Source: Rikenella microfusus
GTDB lineage: Bacteria; Bacteroidota; Bacteroidia; Bacteroidales; DYQK01
NCBI GenBank assembly: GCA_020719385.1
Contig: DYQK01000018.1
Span: 1-37,462, forward strand
Reading direction: 5' to 3'
DNA length: 37,462 bases
The translations under genes and the position numbers were made by a program. The notes under the pieces are model-generated. The model was not told the origin of the DNA. It worked only from the letters and a program-made list of their open reading frames with translations, and did no database searches. Each line of letters starts with the position of its first letter. The stretch's first letter is position 1. Shown here one piece after another: positions 1-8,049 of this stretch.

Positions 1-746
1 TTATACGCATAACGGTCTGCATCATTTTCAATAATCATTCCTGCAACTGCTCCATAAATTTTCACTCCCGAAATAATTTTATACTTCGGCGGAATTTCTC
101 GCATTTTCTCTAATCGCTCAAGATGTTCCTTGACATCTTCGACAGAAAGATGCGTTTTTACCTCGACAGCAACAAGAACTTTCTCACCAAATAACAACAA
201 ATCTACCTCATAATAACTTTGTTTGTCTTTGATGCCGCGAATTCCATTGACGAGAAAATTAATTTCTATTCCGCGTTTTTGAAATAATTTAACGAGTTTT
301 GGGGCAACCATTTCCTCCACAAATCTGCCGAGAGTATTTCCAAGTTCACCGATTTTTTTATCCGAAGCAGCAATCATTTTGAAAATTTTTTTCTGCTCTT
401 TTTCCCACTTTTCGTCTGCTTCTTGTTGACGTAAAGCTGCTTCTTGTTGACGTAAAGCAGCTTCTTGTTCACGTTTTTCTCGTTCTTGACGTTCTTTTTC
501 GAGTTTCTCGTTATACTCTTTCATACGCAAAGCAGATTCTTGCTCGCGTTCTTGACGTTCTTTTTCGAGTTTCTCGTTATACTCTTTCATACGCAAAGCA
601 GATTCTTGCTCGCGTTCCTGATGTTCTTTTTCGAACTTTTCCTCGCGTTCCTGACGTTCCTTCTCTAGTTTCTCATCAAAACGTCTGTCGGATTCGGCAA
701 ATAATGCCAAAAGTTTGCGATAAGTTAATTTTTCCTTTTTTTTCAT
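1..746 (-). CDS. Coiled-coil PD-(D/E)XK nuclease-like protein (C-terminus outside window)
   Basis: The reading frame opens at the ATG at 746-744 and runs open through the left edge, so 248 codons are visible and the C-terminus is missing. Residues about 15-110 are a highly charged Glu/Lys/Arg/Gln coiled coil built from near-identical repeats (LEKERQERE and AALRQQE types). Residues about 115-248 look like a PD-(D/E)XK nuclease fold: D182 in YYEVDLLLFG and E195-V-K197 in AVEVKT give the D...ExK signature. Similar coiled-coil plus nuclease-fold proteins (DUF3782-like) are usually uncharacterised. The activity, DNA cleavage, is inferred from the fold only. It is divergent from the aminotransferase at 875 and has its own promoter-like sequence. 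The family call is moderate, the gene itself is solid. Confidence 0.8.
   Translation of the reverse strand, partial: MKKKEKLTYRKLLALFAESDRRFDEKLEKERQEREEKFEKEHQEREQESALRMKEYNEKLEKERQEREQESALRMKEYNEKLEKERQEREKREQEAALRQQEAALRQQEADEKWEKEQKKIFKMIAASDKKIGELGNTLGRFVEEMVAPKLVKLFQKRGIEINFLVNGIRGIKDKQSYYEVDLLLFGEKVLVAVEVKTHLSVEDVKEHLERLEKMREIPPKYKIISGVKIYGAVAGMIIENDADRYAY
418..665. repeat. In-frame tandem repeats (21 bp and 66 bp units) encoding the coiled coil
   Basis: Three 21-bp units start at 418, 439 and 460 (the third diverged), followed by 66-bp units starting at 481 and 547 and a partial, more diverged one at 613. Both unit lengths are multiples of three, so copy-number change keeps the minus-strand protein frame and only lengthens or shortens its coiled coil. 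The first two 66-bp units look almost identical, which suggests recent duplication. Confidence 0.9.
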
Positions 747-766
747 ATCGAAAACAAATTTTTTCG

Positions 767-797
767 CAAATTTACAAAATCTTTTGAAAAAAACAAA
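767..797 (-). promoter_or_regulatory. Bacteroidetes-type promoter for the coiled-coil nuclease gene
   Basis: On the minus strand TTTG (797-794) is followed after 19 bases by TAAATTTG (774-767), matching the Bacteroidetes consensus TTTG-N19/21-TAnnTTTG. It lies about 20 bases upstream of the ATG at 746. Confidence 0.6.
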
Positions 798-817
798 TAC
801 TTTTCGGAAAAAATTTT

Positions 818-825
818 TATATTTG
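818..825 (+). promoter_or_regulatory. -7 element upstream of the class V aminotransferase
   Basis: TATATTTG fits the Bacteroidetes -7 consensus TAnnTTTG and lies 49 bases before the ATG at 875. No good TTTG is found 19-22 bases upstream, so the promoter is only half supported. It sits back to back with the minus-strand promoter at 767-797. Confidence 0.4.
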
Positions 826-874
826 CAACGTAAAAACGATTTTTTAATTAATCTTTTTATATAACTTGTTTATT

Positions 875-2380
875 ATGACTGAATTAGAAAAATATTTCGA
901 AAATTTTCGAAAAGACATCATCGGCATTGACGCAGAATTTCTCTCTCCTTATGGAAAACAAAAAGTCATCTACGCAGACTGGATTGCCAGCGGCAGACTT
1001 TATAAACCCATAGAAAACATTTTAACCAACGTTTTTGGAGAAATGGTCGGAAATACTCACTCCGAAGCAAGCGAAACAGGACGAACCATGACGCACTGCT
1101 ATAAATTGGCTCAAAAAATTATCAAAAATCACGTACATGCCAACGAAAATGACATAATTATCGCAACAGGTTCAGGAATGACAGGTTGCATCAATAAATT
1201 GCAGCGAATTCTTGGTTTCAAAGTCCCCGAACAAGCAAAAAATTTCTGTCTCAACACAACAGGAACTGCTTATTGCAGTCAGTTGCCCGAAGAAGAACGA
1301 CCAATCGTTTTTCTCACGCACCTCGAACATCACTCAAATCATACTTCGTGGTACGAAACTATCGCTGATGTCAAAATTATTGAACCTGACGAAAATTTAA
1401 TGGTCAAACCTGAACATTTGAGGGAAGAATTGAAAAAACATTCTCATCGAAAAATGAAAATTGGTTCATTCTCGGCTTGTTCGAATGTTACGGGATATTT
1501 TCCGCCATATTATGAACTCGCAAAAGTGATGCACGAATTCGGCGGAATTTGTCTCGTAGATTTTGCCGCCTCGGCTCCGTATGAAAAAATTGATATGCAC
1601 CCAACAGACGAAAATGCTTATTTAGATGGAATATTTCTCTCGCCGCACAAATTCTTGGGCGGTCCCGGAAGTACAGGAATAATGGTTTTCAACAAAAAAT
1701 TGTACTGCAACAAAATTCCCGACCAACCAGGCGGCGGAACGGTAAATTGGACTAACCGTTGGGGAAAATATAGTTATATCACCGACATTGAGTCAAGAGA
1801 AGACGGCGGAACGCCCGCATTTCTCCAAACTATCAGAGCAGCGTTGTGTGTAAAATTGAAGGAAAAAATGAATTGCGAGAAAATACACCTTCGCGAGCAA
1901 GAACTTTTGAAAATTGCTTTCGAAGAACTCCCAAAAATCAAGGGAATGAATATTTTGGCAGAAAATATTCAACACAGACTCGGCGTTATCTCGTTTTATA
2001 TCAAAGACATACACCACAATTTAATCGTTAAAATTCTTAACGACAGATTTGGAATTCAAGTACGCGGCGGCTGCTCGTGTGCAGGAACTTATGGACATTA
2101 TCTGCTTTCTGTAAGCGAAATCTTGTCAAAAACTATCACCGACAAAATCGATTCAGGCGATTTATCCCTCAAACCAGGTTGGGTCAGACTCTCGCTTCAT
2201 CCGACAATGAGAAATCAAGAATTATTCCTCGTCGTCAATGCGTTGAGAGAAATATCGGAAAATATTGAGTCTTGGAAAAAAGATTATCAATATTGCAAAG
2301 AAACGAACGAATTTTATCACAAAAATTTTGCAGAAAAAACAGAAAATCATTTTGCAGAATGGTTTAACATTGAAATATGA
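875..2380 (+). CDS. Class V aminotransferase-fold PLP enzyme (cysteine desulfurase-like)
   Basis: A 501-residue fold-type I PLP enzyme of the class V aminotransferase/SufS-like group. The PLP lysine is K259 in LSPHKFLGGPG, preceded by the conserved Asp in CLVDFAASAP and the histidine-rich HLEHHSNHTSW stretch. Near the C-terminus RGGCSCAGTYGH carries C400 and C402, at about the position of the catalytic cysteine loop of SufS-type desulfurases. That makes cysteine or selenocysteine desulfuration possible but not proven; the protein is about 90 residues longer than SufS. I start it at the ATG at 875; an in-frame TTG at 866 adds only three residues. Its stop overlaps the next gene by four bases (ATGA), so the two are probably translationally coupled. 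No suf/isc partners are nearby. Confidence 0.85.
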   Translation: MTELEKYFENFRKDIIGIDAEFLSPYGKQKVIYADWIASGRLYKPIENILTNVFGEMVGNTHSEASETGRTMTHCYKLAQKIIKNHVHANENDIIIATGSGMTGCINKLQRILGFKVPEQAKNFCLNTTGTAYCSQLPEEERPIVFLTHLEHHSNHTSWYETIADVKIIEPDENLMVKPEHLREELKKHSHRKMKIGSFSACSNVTGYFPPYYELAKVMHEFGGICLVDFAASAPYEKIDMHPTDENAYLDGIFLSPHKFLGGPGSTGIMVFNKKLYCNKIPDQPGGGTVNWTNRWGKYSYITDIESREDGGTPAFLQTIRAALCVKLKEKMNCEKIHLREQELLKIAFEELPKIKGMNILAENIQHRLGVISFYIKDIHHNLIVKILNDRFGIQVRGGCSCAGTYGHYLLSVSEILSKTITDKIDSGDLSLKPGWVRLSLHPTMRNQELFLVVNALREISENIESWKKDYQYCKETNEFYHKNFAEKTENHFAEWFNIEI

Positions 2381-3888
2381 GACTCAAAAAATTAGATTTA
2401 TTGATCATAAAATCATATTCGGCACCGTTAATTTTAACTTTCTTCATCTCTTTGCTAACCTTGATGTTACAATTTCTGTGGAAATACATTGACGATTTAG
2501 TAGGAAAAGGGTTAGAATGGATTGTTATCGCAGAATTGTTGCTTTATACCGTTGCAAATTTGGTAATGATGGCTTTGCCGCTTGCCATTTTGCTTGCCTC
2601 TCTAATGACTTTTGGAAATCTCGGTGAACATTACGAGTTAACAGCCATTAAAGCAGCGGGAATTTCTCTTCGAAAAGTAATGAAACCGTTATTTGTTATG
2701 AATTTTTTACTCGGAATAGGTTTATTTATCTACTCAAACACCGTTGTTCCAAGTATAATGTTGAAATCGGGTGCGTTGCTCTTCGATGTTACTCATCAAA
2801 GACCAGAGTTAAACATTCAAGCAGGCGTTTTTAGCAACGACGTTGAGGATTTTACCATTCGAGTTGGGCGAAAAAATATGAAAAATAATATGATGTATGA
2901 TTTTATGATTTATGACCACACTCTCAGAATTGGTTGTCCCAATGTTACCGTCGCTGATTCAGGAAAAATGCAAATTACAGACGACAACAGATTTATGATT
3001 ATTACGCTTTATAACGGTTATAAATACGAAGAAATGTCCGAAACACGGACCAACAAACGAGTTTTCCCTCATCAAAGAACTGCTTTTGGAAAAGAAACGT
3101 TAATTTTTAAACTTCCCGAAACAGAATTGAACCGAAGTGACGAGGATTTGTTTAAACATAATTATCAAATGTTAAATATGCGTCAACTTTCGGCGGTAAC
3201 CGATTCTTTTCGCAAAGAACACAAAGAACGAATACAATTATATATCCGCGATTTGCAAAGTGTTTATTATTTTCGCAACGAAATAAAACCTTTCTCTAAC
3301 GATAAAGTCGGTCAACAATTAGATTCGGCAAAAAAATCGGTTGCTTTTCAAAAGTTATCTGTTCCAAAGAATTTAGACAGTCTTTTTTCAACATTACCTC
3401 TCAAAGAAAAAAGAGGAATTTATCTCACTGCCGTAGATTATGCTCGCGACGCCCAAACTTCAATCAATAATTCGCTTGAAGATTTAGAAAGTAAAGCAAG
3501 AATGATTCGAAAATATGATTTTGCGTGGCATTTAAAAGTCACTGTTGCGTTGTCTTGTTTTATATTTTTCCTCATTGGTGCGTCTTTGGGTGCAATTATT
3601 CGCAAAGGTGGACTCGGAACGCCTGTTGTTATCGCAGTTTTCTTGTTTATTATTTATTATATTCTCTCGTTGAGTGGGAAAAAGTTAACTATCGAAGCGG
3701 GTGTGCCTGCGTATTTGGGCATTTGGCTCTCGACATATATTTTGTTTCCGCTTGGAATATTTCTCACTTACAAAGCAACAACTGATTCTCGACTCTTGGA
3801 TGCAGATTCGTATATAAAATTTTTAAATTTCGTAAAACTTTTGCCGCAAAGAGTTAAATGGTTGCGTTTTATGGAAAAATGGTTTTAA
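2377..3888 (+). CDS. LptF/LptG family permease (YjgP/YjgQ), lipopolysaccharide export
   Basis: A 503-residue inner-membrane protein of the LptF/LptG family, which with LptB powers extraction of lipopolysaccharide toward the outer membrane. Three membrane segments lie at the N-terminus (about 17-36, 50-78 and 103-122), then a roughly 250-residue periplasmic part, then about three C-terminal membrane segments (around 380-470). The coupling-helix region GNLGEHYELTAIKAAGIS is characteristic. Bacteroidetes members are commonly longer than the roughly 360 residues of E. coli LptF/G, and this one fits. It begins inside the stop codon of the aminotransferase gene (ATGA). LptF and LptG cannot be told apart from one copy. 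Confidence 0.9.
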   Translation: MRLKKLDLLIIKSYSAPLILTFFISLLTLMLQFLWKYIDDLVGKGLEWIVIAELLLYTVANLVMMALPLAILLASLMTFGNLGEHYELTAIKAAGISLRKVMKPLFVMNFLLGIGLFIYSNTVVPSIMLKSGALLFDVTHQRPELNIQAGVFSNDVEDFTIRVGRKNMKNNMMYDFMIYDHTLRIGCPNVTVADSGKMQITDDNRFMIITLYNGYKYEEMSETRTNKRVFPHQRTAFGKETLIFKLPETELNRSDEDLFKHNYQMLNMRQLSAVTDSFRKEHKERIQLYIRDLQSVYYFRNEIKPFSNDKVGQQLDSAKKSVAFQKLSVPKNLDSLFSTLPLKEKRGIYLTAVDYARDAQTSINNSLEDLESKARMIRKYDFAWHLKVTVALSCFIFFLIGASLGAIIRKGGLGTPVVIAVFLFIIYYILSLSGKKLTIEAGVPAYLGIWLSTYILFPLGIFLTYKATTDSRLLDADSYIKFLNFVKLLPQRVKWLRFMEKWF

Positions 3889-3908
3889 ATTTGTAAAAAA
3901 ATTTTAAA

Positions 3909-3942
3909 TTTGTGAATTAAATTAATTTTTTTCTTATCTTTG
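3909..3942 (+). promoter_or_regulatory. Promoter upstream of the SpoIIE/propeller gene
   Basis: TTTG at 3909-3912 and TATCTTTG at 3935-3942 are separated by 22 bases, one longer than the usual Bacteroidetes spacing. Transcription from here would give a leader of roughly 170 bases before the ATG at 4121. The 16 bases from 3934 recur unchanged at 16933, before the alpha-2-macroglobulin gene. Confidence 0.5.
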
Positions 3943-3966
3943 TAAAAAAATTAAACTTATCATTTT

Positions 3967-4020
3967 ATGAAAAACTTTGTTAAATTGCTTGAAATTGCAC
4001 TATTTTTAAATTCTTCGTGA
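3967..4020 (+). other. Possible 17-codon leader ORF
   Basis: An ATG at 3967 opens a 17-residue frame (starting MKNFVKLLEI) that ends at a TGA at 4018-4020, inside the leader between the promoter and the SpoIIE-type gene. It is mildly hydrophobic. It could be a leader peptide or chance; there is no comparative support. The rest of 3889-4120 holds the promoter and otherwise featureless AT-rich sequence. Confidence 0.15.
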
Positions 4021-4120
4021 AAAAAATTTGCAAAAAAATGAATTTGTACTTTCAAATTAAACTAAAATTATTTTTCACAAATCAAAAGTGAAAAAACTTT
4101 TGAATTTTTTACTTGTAAAA

Positions 4121-7100
4121 ATGAGATTTTATATTTTAACTTTAATTTTCTCGTTGCTTGTCTTTTCCCTGTCGGGGCAGGTGAAGAATCTTGGTGTGCC
4201 GCAAGTGATTAATTATTCCAAAGAAATTTATTCCGCAGATGCACAAAATTGGGCAATTTTGCAGGATGAACGCGGAGTTCTCTATTTTGGGAATAATACT
4301 GCTGTTCTCGAATTTGACGGAAATCAATGGAAAAAACATTTTACCTCAAATAAATCGGCGGTAAAATCATTGGCGAGAGATAAAAATGGTCGCATTTATG
4401 TCGGTGGGAAAGCAGAATTTGGTTATCTCAAAGCAAATACAAAAGGCGAGTGGCAATATATCTCGTTAGTCGATTCGGTTGCACAGAAATATCGCAAGTT
4501 TAAAGATGTGTGGCAAATTTTTGAGACAAAAAACGGAGTTTGCTTCAAAACTCCCGAAATGGTTTATCTTTACAAAAACGGACAATTTTCAGTTTTGCCC
4601 GCAGAAACAAGTTTTAGTCTTTCATTTTTGGTCAACGGAGAATTTTATGTCAAAGAAGATGAAATAGGTATTAAAGTACTTAAAAATGGAGAATTGGTTT
4701 TGATTCCTGAAAGCGAACAATTTGCAAAAGAATCCATTCGCGGAATGATTCCTTACGGGAAGAAAATTTTAATGATTACGTGGAGTCAAGGTTTTTGGTT
4801 ATTTGACGGCGAGAAATTCGAAAAGTTAAAAACACCTATTGATGATTTTGTAGACAAAAATAAAATTTATTGTGCTATTCCGTTGAAAAACAATTACTTA
4901 GCCTTCGGCACTTTTTCAAATGGAGTATTAGTCGTTGATAATAATTTTAACCCCGTTCAATTAATTAACTCACAAAAAGGTTTACAAAACGACAAGGTTT
5001 TAAATATGTTTTTTGATAATCAAGAGAATTTGTGGCTCGCATTGGGCAACGGAATTTCTTCCATACAAATTACTTCGCCATTTTCGACTTTTGACGAGAG
5101 ATATGGACTCAATAGTGCAACTTATTCCTCAATAATTTTTCAAAATAAATTATATATCGGCAATTCTAACGGCGTTTTTTACACAAATTGGAAGAATCAA
5201 AGTGCGTTGTCAAATTTTGAGCAATTTAAACCCATTGAACATTCTGCGGGACAATTTCAGGCGTGGAATCTTGATACGGCAAACGGAGTTTTACTTTGCG
5301 GTTCAATGATAGGAATTTTCTCTATCAAAAATAATAAAACAGAAAATATCTCGAATAAAAAAGATGTTTATACTTTTTTGCCGCTGAAAAATAAACCCAA
5401 TACTTTGCTTGTCGGAGCAAGAAACGGACTCGGAATAATGATTTTTAAAAATAATAAATGGCATTATTCCCACGATATCAAAGGTTTTAACGAGACTTGC
5501 AGATATTTGCAACTCGACCAACAGCATATTTGGGTTTCTGAAAAAACAAAAGGAATTTATCGATTAAAATTAAACGCAAGTTTAGACAGCGTTGTAGAGA
5601 CAAAATTTTTTGATACTAAAAGCGGCTTGCCGACAAATTTGAAAAATACAGTTTTCAAATGGCAAAACGAGATAGTTGTTGGAACAGAAAAAGGAATTTT
5701 TAGATACGAAAAAAACAAAGATACTTTTGTGATTTTCAAAGAGTTAAGCAGATATATCGGTGATTTAACTATTCACGATTTACTTGTTGATAATTACTCA
5801 AATATTTGGTTTTGCGGCTACAAAACTCTTAATAAAGAGAAGCAAACTATTGAACTTTGCGGCAAATTTCACTATTCAAAAAATGATTCTACAAAAAATA
5901 AGCGAATCGTTTTTGGGAAATTTATCAATAAAATCAAGGCTGTTACTCCGATAGCAAAAAACGAATTGCTTTTTTACACCGATAAAGGTTTTATTCATTT
6001 CGACCAAAGTATTGAAAAGAATTTTTTGCAGTCTTATTTTGCACACATACGAAAAATTGAGTTTCTTGCGAAAGATTCTACGCTTTTTTATGGGAATTTT
6101 TATCATCCGCAAAACGATTTTTCATTAACGCAGTTGAGAAAGGAAATTCCTAAGATTGATTATGATTTTAACGGTTTATTGTTTACTTTTTCTGCGTGTT
6201 TTTATGAAGACGCCGATAGAGTGAAGTATAAATATTTTTTGGAAGGCGATGACGCAGGTTGGTCGGAATGGAAGGACAAGAATTTCAAGGAATATTCGAA
6301 TTTGCCGTCAGGAAAATATACGTTTCATCTCAAAGCGTTGAATATTTATGACAACGAAAGCGAGGAAACAAAATTTTCGTTTATCATTCTATCTCCTTGG
6401 TATTTAACGGTTTGGGCGTTTATTGGTTATATAATTATTATGGCATTTATCATTTGGGGAATTGTGAAGCTGAGTGTTAAACGTTTGGAAAAACAAAAAG
6501 AACATCTTGAGAAGGTTGTCGCACAACGAACCGAGAAAATTGCTTTTCAAAACGCAGAATTGAACCAACAGAAAGAGGAAATTATGTCGCAAAGAGACAT
6601 TCTTTTCGAGCAAAATGAAATGATTAAAGAGAAAAATAAAAGTATTACCGCAAGCATCACCTACGCAAAACGCATTCAAGAGGCAATGTTGCCCTTCGAA
6701 AAGCGAATCGCAGAGTTTATTCCCGAACATTTTATTCTTTTCAAACCGCGAGATATTGTTAGCGGCGATTTTTATTGGTTTACCGAGAAAAACGGCAAAA
6801 TTGTCTTCACAGCCGTAGACTGCACAGGACACGGCGTTCCGGGAGCATTCATGTCAATGATTGGAAGTCAGATTTTAACCAACATCATTTATGAAGGCAT
6901 TTTAGAAGCCGATGAGATTTTAAATACTCAAAGCCGCCACATCAGACACGCATTGAAGCAAGAGGAAACAGATAATCAAGACGGAATGGATATGGCTTTG
7001 TGTGTTATTGATTTGGAAAAGAAAATTTTGCAATTTGCAGGGGCAAAAAATCCGCTTATTTACATTCAAAACGGAGAATTAAACGAATGTAAGCCCGATA

Positions 7101-7465
7101 AAATCGGAATCGGAGGAAAGAAAATTGTTGAAAAAGATAAATTTACAAAACACGAAATTTCTTTCGAAACGCCGATATGTTTTTATATTTTTTCAGACGG
7201 TTACGAAGACCAATTCGGAGGTTCGCAGAAACGAAAGTTCATGGCAAAACAGTTGAAGAAAATTTTGCTTGAGATTCACACACTGCCGATGCACACGCAA
7301 AAAATGATTTTAAATTCGATTATTGAACGTTGGAAACAAGGACATGACGTAATTTTTCCTGTTGCAAATTTTTATACCGACCCAATTCTCAATAGTAAAA
7401 CGGAAACAGAAGAAAAAACCGAACAAACAGACGATATTCTCTTAATTGGTTTTAAATTATGTTAA
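4121..7465 (+). CDS. Two-component-type beta-propeller / Y_Y_Y / SpoIIE protein phosphatase
   Basis: A 1114-residue transmembrane sensor phosphatase. The order is: signal peptide (residues 1-20, ending SLSGQ), periplasmic propeller repeats (for example GLQNDKVLNMFFDNQENLWL near 285-305), a Y_Y_Y domain (about 680-755), one membrane helix (about 760-784), a coiled coil rich in Glu/Gln/Lys (about 785-850), and a cytoplasmic SpoIIE/PP2C domain from about 870. Metal-binding signatures of the phosphatase are visible: SGDFYW, DCTGHGVPGAFMS and FSDGYEDQFGG. The family dephosphorylates serine or threonine, often on an anti-sigma antagonist, but no such partner is in the window. I prefer the ATG at 4121 because it starts a clean signal peptide; an in-frame GTG at 4088 adds 11 residues. 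It overlaps the next gene by 7 bases. Confidence 0.9.
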   Translation: MRFYILTLIFSLLVFSLSGQVKNLGVPQVINYSKEIYSADAQNWAILQDERGVLYFGNNTAVLEFDGNQWKKHFTSNKSAVKSLARDKNGRIYVGGKAEFGYLKANTKGEWQYISLVDSVAQKYRKFKDVWQIFETKNGVCFKTPEMVYLYKNGQFSVLPAETSFSLSFLVNGEFYVKEDEIGIKVLKNGELVLIPESEQFAKESIRGMIPYGKKILMITWSQGFWLFDGEKFEKLKTPIDDFVDKNKIYCAIPLKNNYLAFGTFSNGVLVVDNNFNPVQLINSQKGLQNDKVLNMFFDNQENLWLALGNGISSIQITSPFSTFDERYGLNSATYSSIIFQNKLYIGNSNGVFYTNWKNQSALSNFEQFKPIEHSAGQFQAWNLDTANGVLLCGSMIGIFSIKNNKTENISNKKDVYTFLPLKNKPNTLLVGARNGLGIMIFKNNKWHYSHDIKGFNETCRYLQLDQQHIWVSEKTKGIYRLKLNASLDSVVETKFFDTKSGLPTNLKNTVFKWQNEIVVGTEKGIFRYEKNKDTFVIFKELSRYIGDLTIHDLLVDNYSNIWFCGYKTLNKEKQTIELCGKFHYSKNDSTKNKRIVFGKFINKIKAVTPIAKNELLFYTDKGFIHFDQSIEKNFLQSYFAHIRKIEFLAKDSTLFYGNFYHPQNDFSLTQLRKEIPKIDYDFNGLLFTFSACFYEDADRVKYKYFLEGDDAGWSEWKDKNFKEYSNLPSGKYTFHLKALNIYDNESEETKFSFIILSPWYLTVWAFIGYIIIMAFIIWGIVKLSVKRLEKQKEHLEKVVAQRTEKIAFQNAELNQQKEEIMSQRDILFEQNEMIKEKNKSITASITYAKRIQEAMLPFEKRIAEFIPEHFILFKPRDIVSGDFYWFTEKNGKIVFTAVDCTGHGVPGAFMSMIGSQILTNIIYEGILEADEILNTQSRHIRHALKQEETDNQDGMDMALCVIDLEKKILQFAGAKNPLIYIQNGELNECKPDKIGIGGKKIVEKDKFTKHEISFETPICFYIFSDGYEDQFGGSQKRKFMAKQLKKILLEIHTLPMHTQKMILNSIIERWKQGHDVIFPVANFYTDPILNSKTETEEKTEQTDDILLIGFKLC

Positions 7466-8049
7466 ATTTTGCAAAATTAAATTTTTCATATTCGCATTTC
7501 GATTCTGAACATTTCGAGAAATATTTGCAAACTTGTAATATTTTTTCTTTGAAAAAAGATTTTTCAGGTTTTCAATTTGAAATTTCTCATTTTATTTTAC
7601 ATTTTAATTCAAAATTTTCGATTTCTGTCACGCAAAAAAACGAAAAAAATATTTCTGTGCGATATGATTTTGAGTTGTGGAATATTTTGCAATATGAATT
7701 AATTGGTGCAGTGATTTGTTTTTTTCTATATCGTTTCTCCTCAACGGCGATATTTCTCACAACAATAATTTTTTTATTTTTTTTATTTTTTGTCTACGTA
7801 CTTCAGAATCATTTTTTTGCCCGAATTTTGCTGAAAAATTACTTTTCTCCAAACCAAGAAGGCGAATTTAACGCAGAACAAAAAAATTGGCAGCAAGATT
7901 CTAAATTATGCCCCGCTTGCGGAGCAATTTTACCTGAAGACCTAAATTGTGTTGAGTGCGGCTTGAGAATTTCCGACAAAAAAATATTTTCGCACACAAC
8001 CATCACTAAATATTCCTATTTGAAAATCGTTTATCATTATGAAAAGTAA
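7459..8049 (+). CDS. Membrane protein with C-terminal zinc ribbon, function unknown
   Basis: I do not recognise a named family. The 196 residues show a polar, Phe-rich N-terminal domain (1-75), two adjacent membrane helices (about 78-125) and a short zinc ribbon with C151-x2-C154 and C164-x2-C167 (CPAC...CVEC). The Cys pairs imply metal binding on the same side as the C-terminus, probably the cytoplasm. The gene starts inside the SpoIIE-type gene (7-base overlap) and overlaps the radical SAM gene by 11 bases, so the three very likely form one operon and the protein may serve the phosphatase or the radical SAM protein. Confidence 0.75.
   Translation: MLNFAKLNFSYSHFDSEHFEKYLQTCNIFSLKKDFSGFQFEISHFILHFNSKFSISVTQKNEKNISVRYDFELWNILQYELIGAVICFFLYRFSSTAIFLTTIIFLFFLFFVYVLQNHFFARILLKNYFSPNQEGEFNAEQKNWQQDSKLCPACGAILPEDLNCVECGLRISDKKIFSHTTITKYSYLKIVYHYEK

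Noticed and set aside
418-665. Possible CRISPR array from the regularly spaced repeats
   Set aside because: Repeats are directly adjacent with no unique spacers, and they translate in frame as a coiled coil on the minus strand.
465-668. Plus-strand ORF of 67 residues, Phe/Leu-rich and repetitive
   Set aside because: It is the antisense shadow of the Glu/Lys-rich coiled-coil repeat; no promoter or independent support.
4088-4120. GTG start for the SpoIIE-type gene, 11 residues upstream
   Set aside because: The ATG at 4121 begins a typical signal peptide; the extension adds a second basic/hydrophobic stretch that is not needed.
6404-6832. 142-residue minus-strand ORF opposite the SpoIIE gene
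   Set aside because: It lies fully antisense to conserved phosphatase and coiled-coil sequence and shows no domain features.
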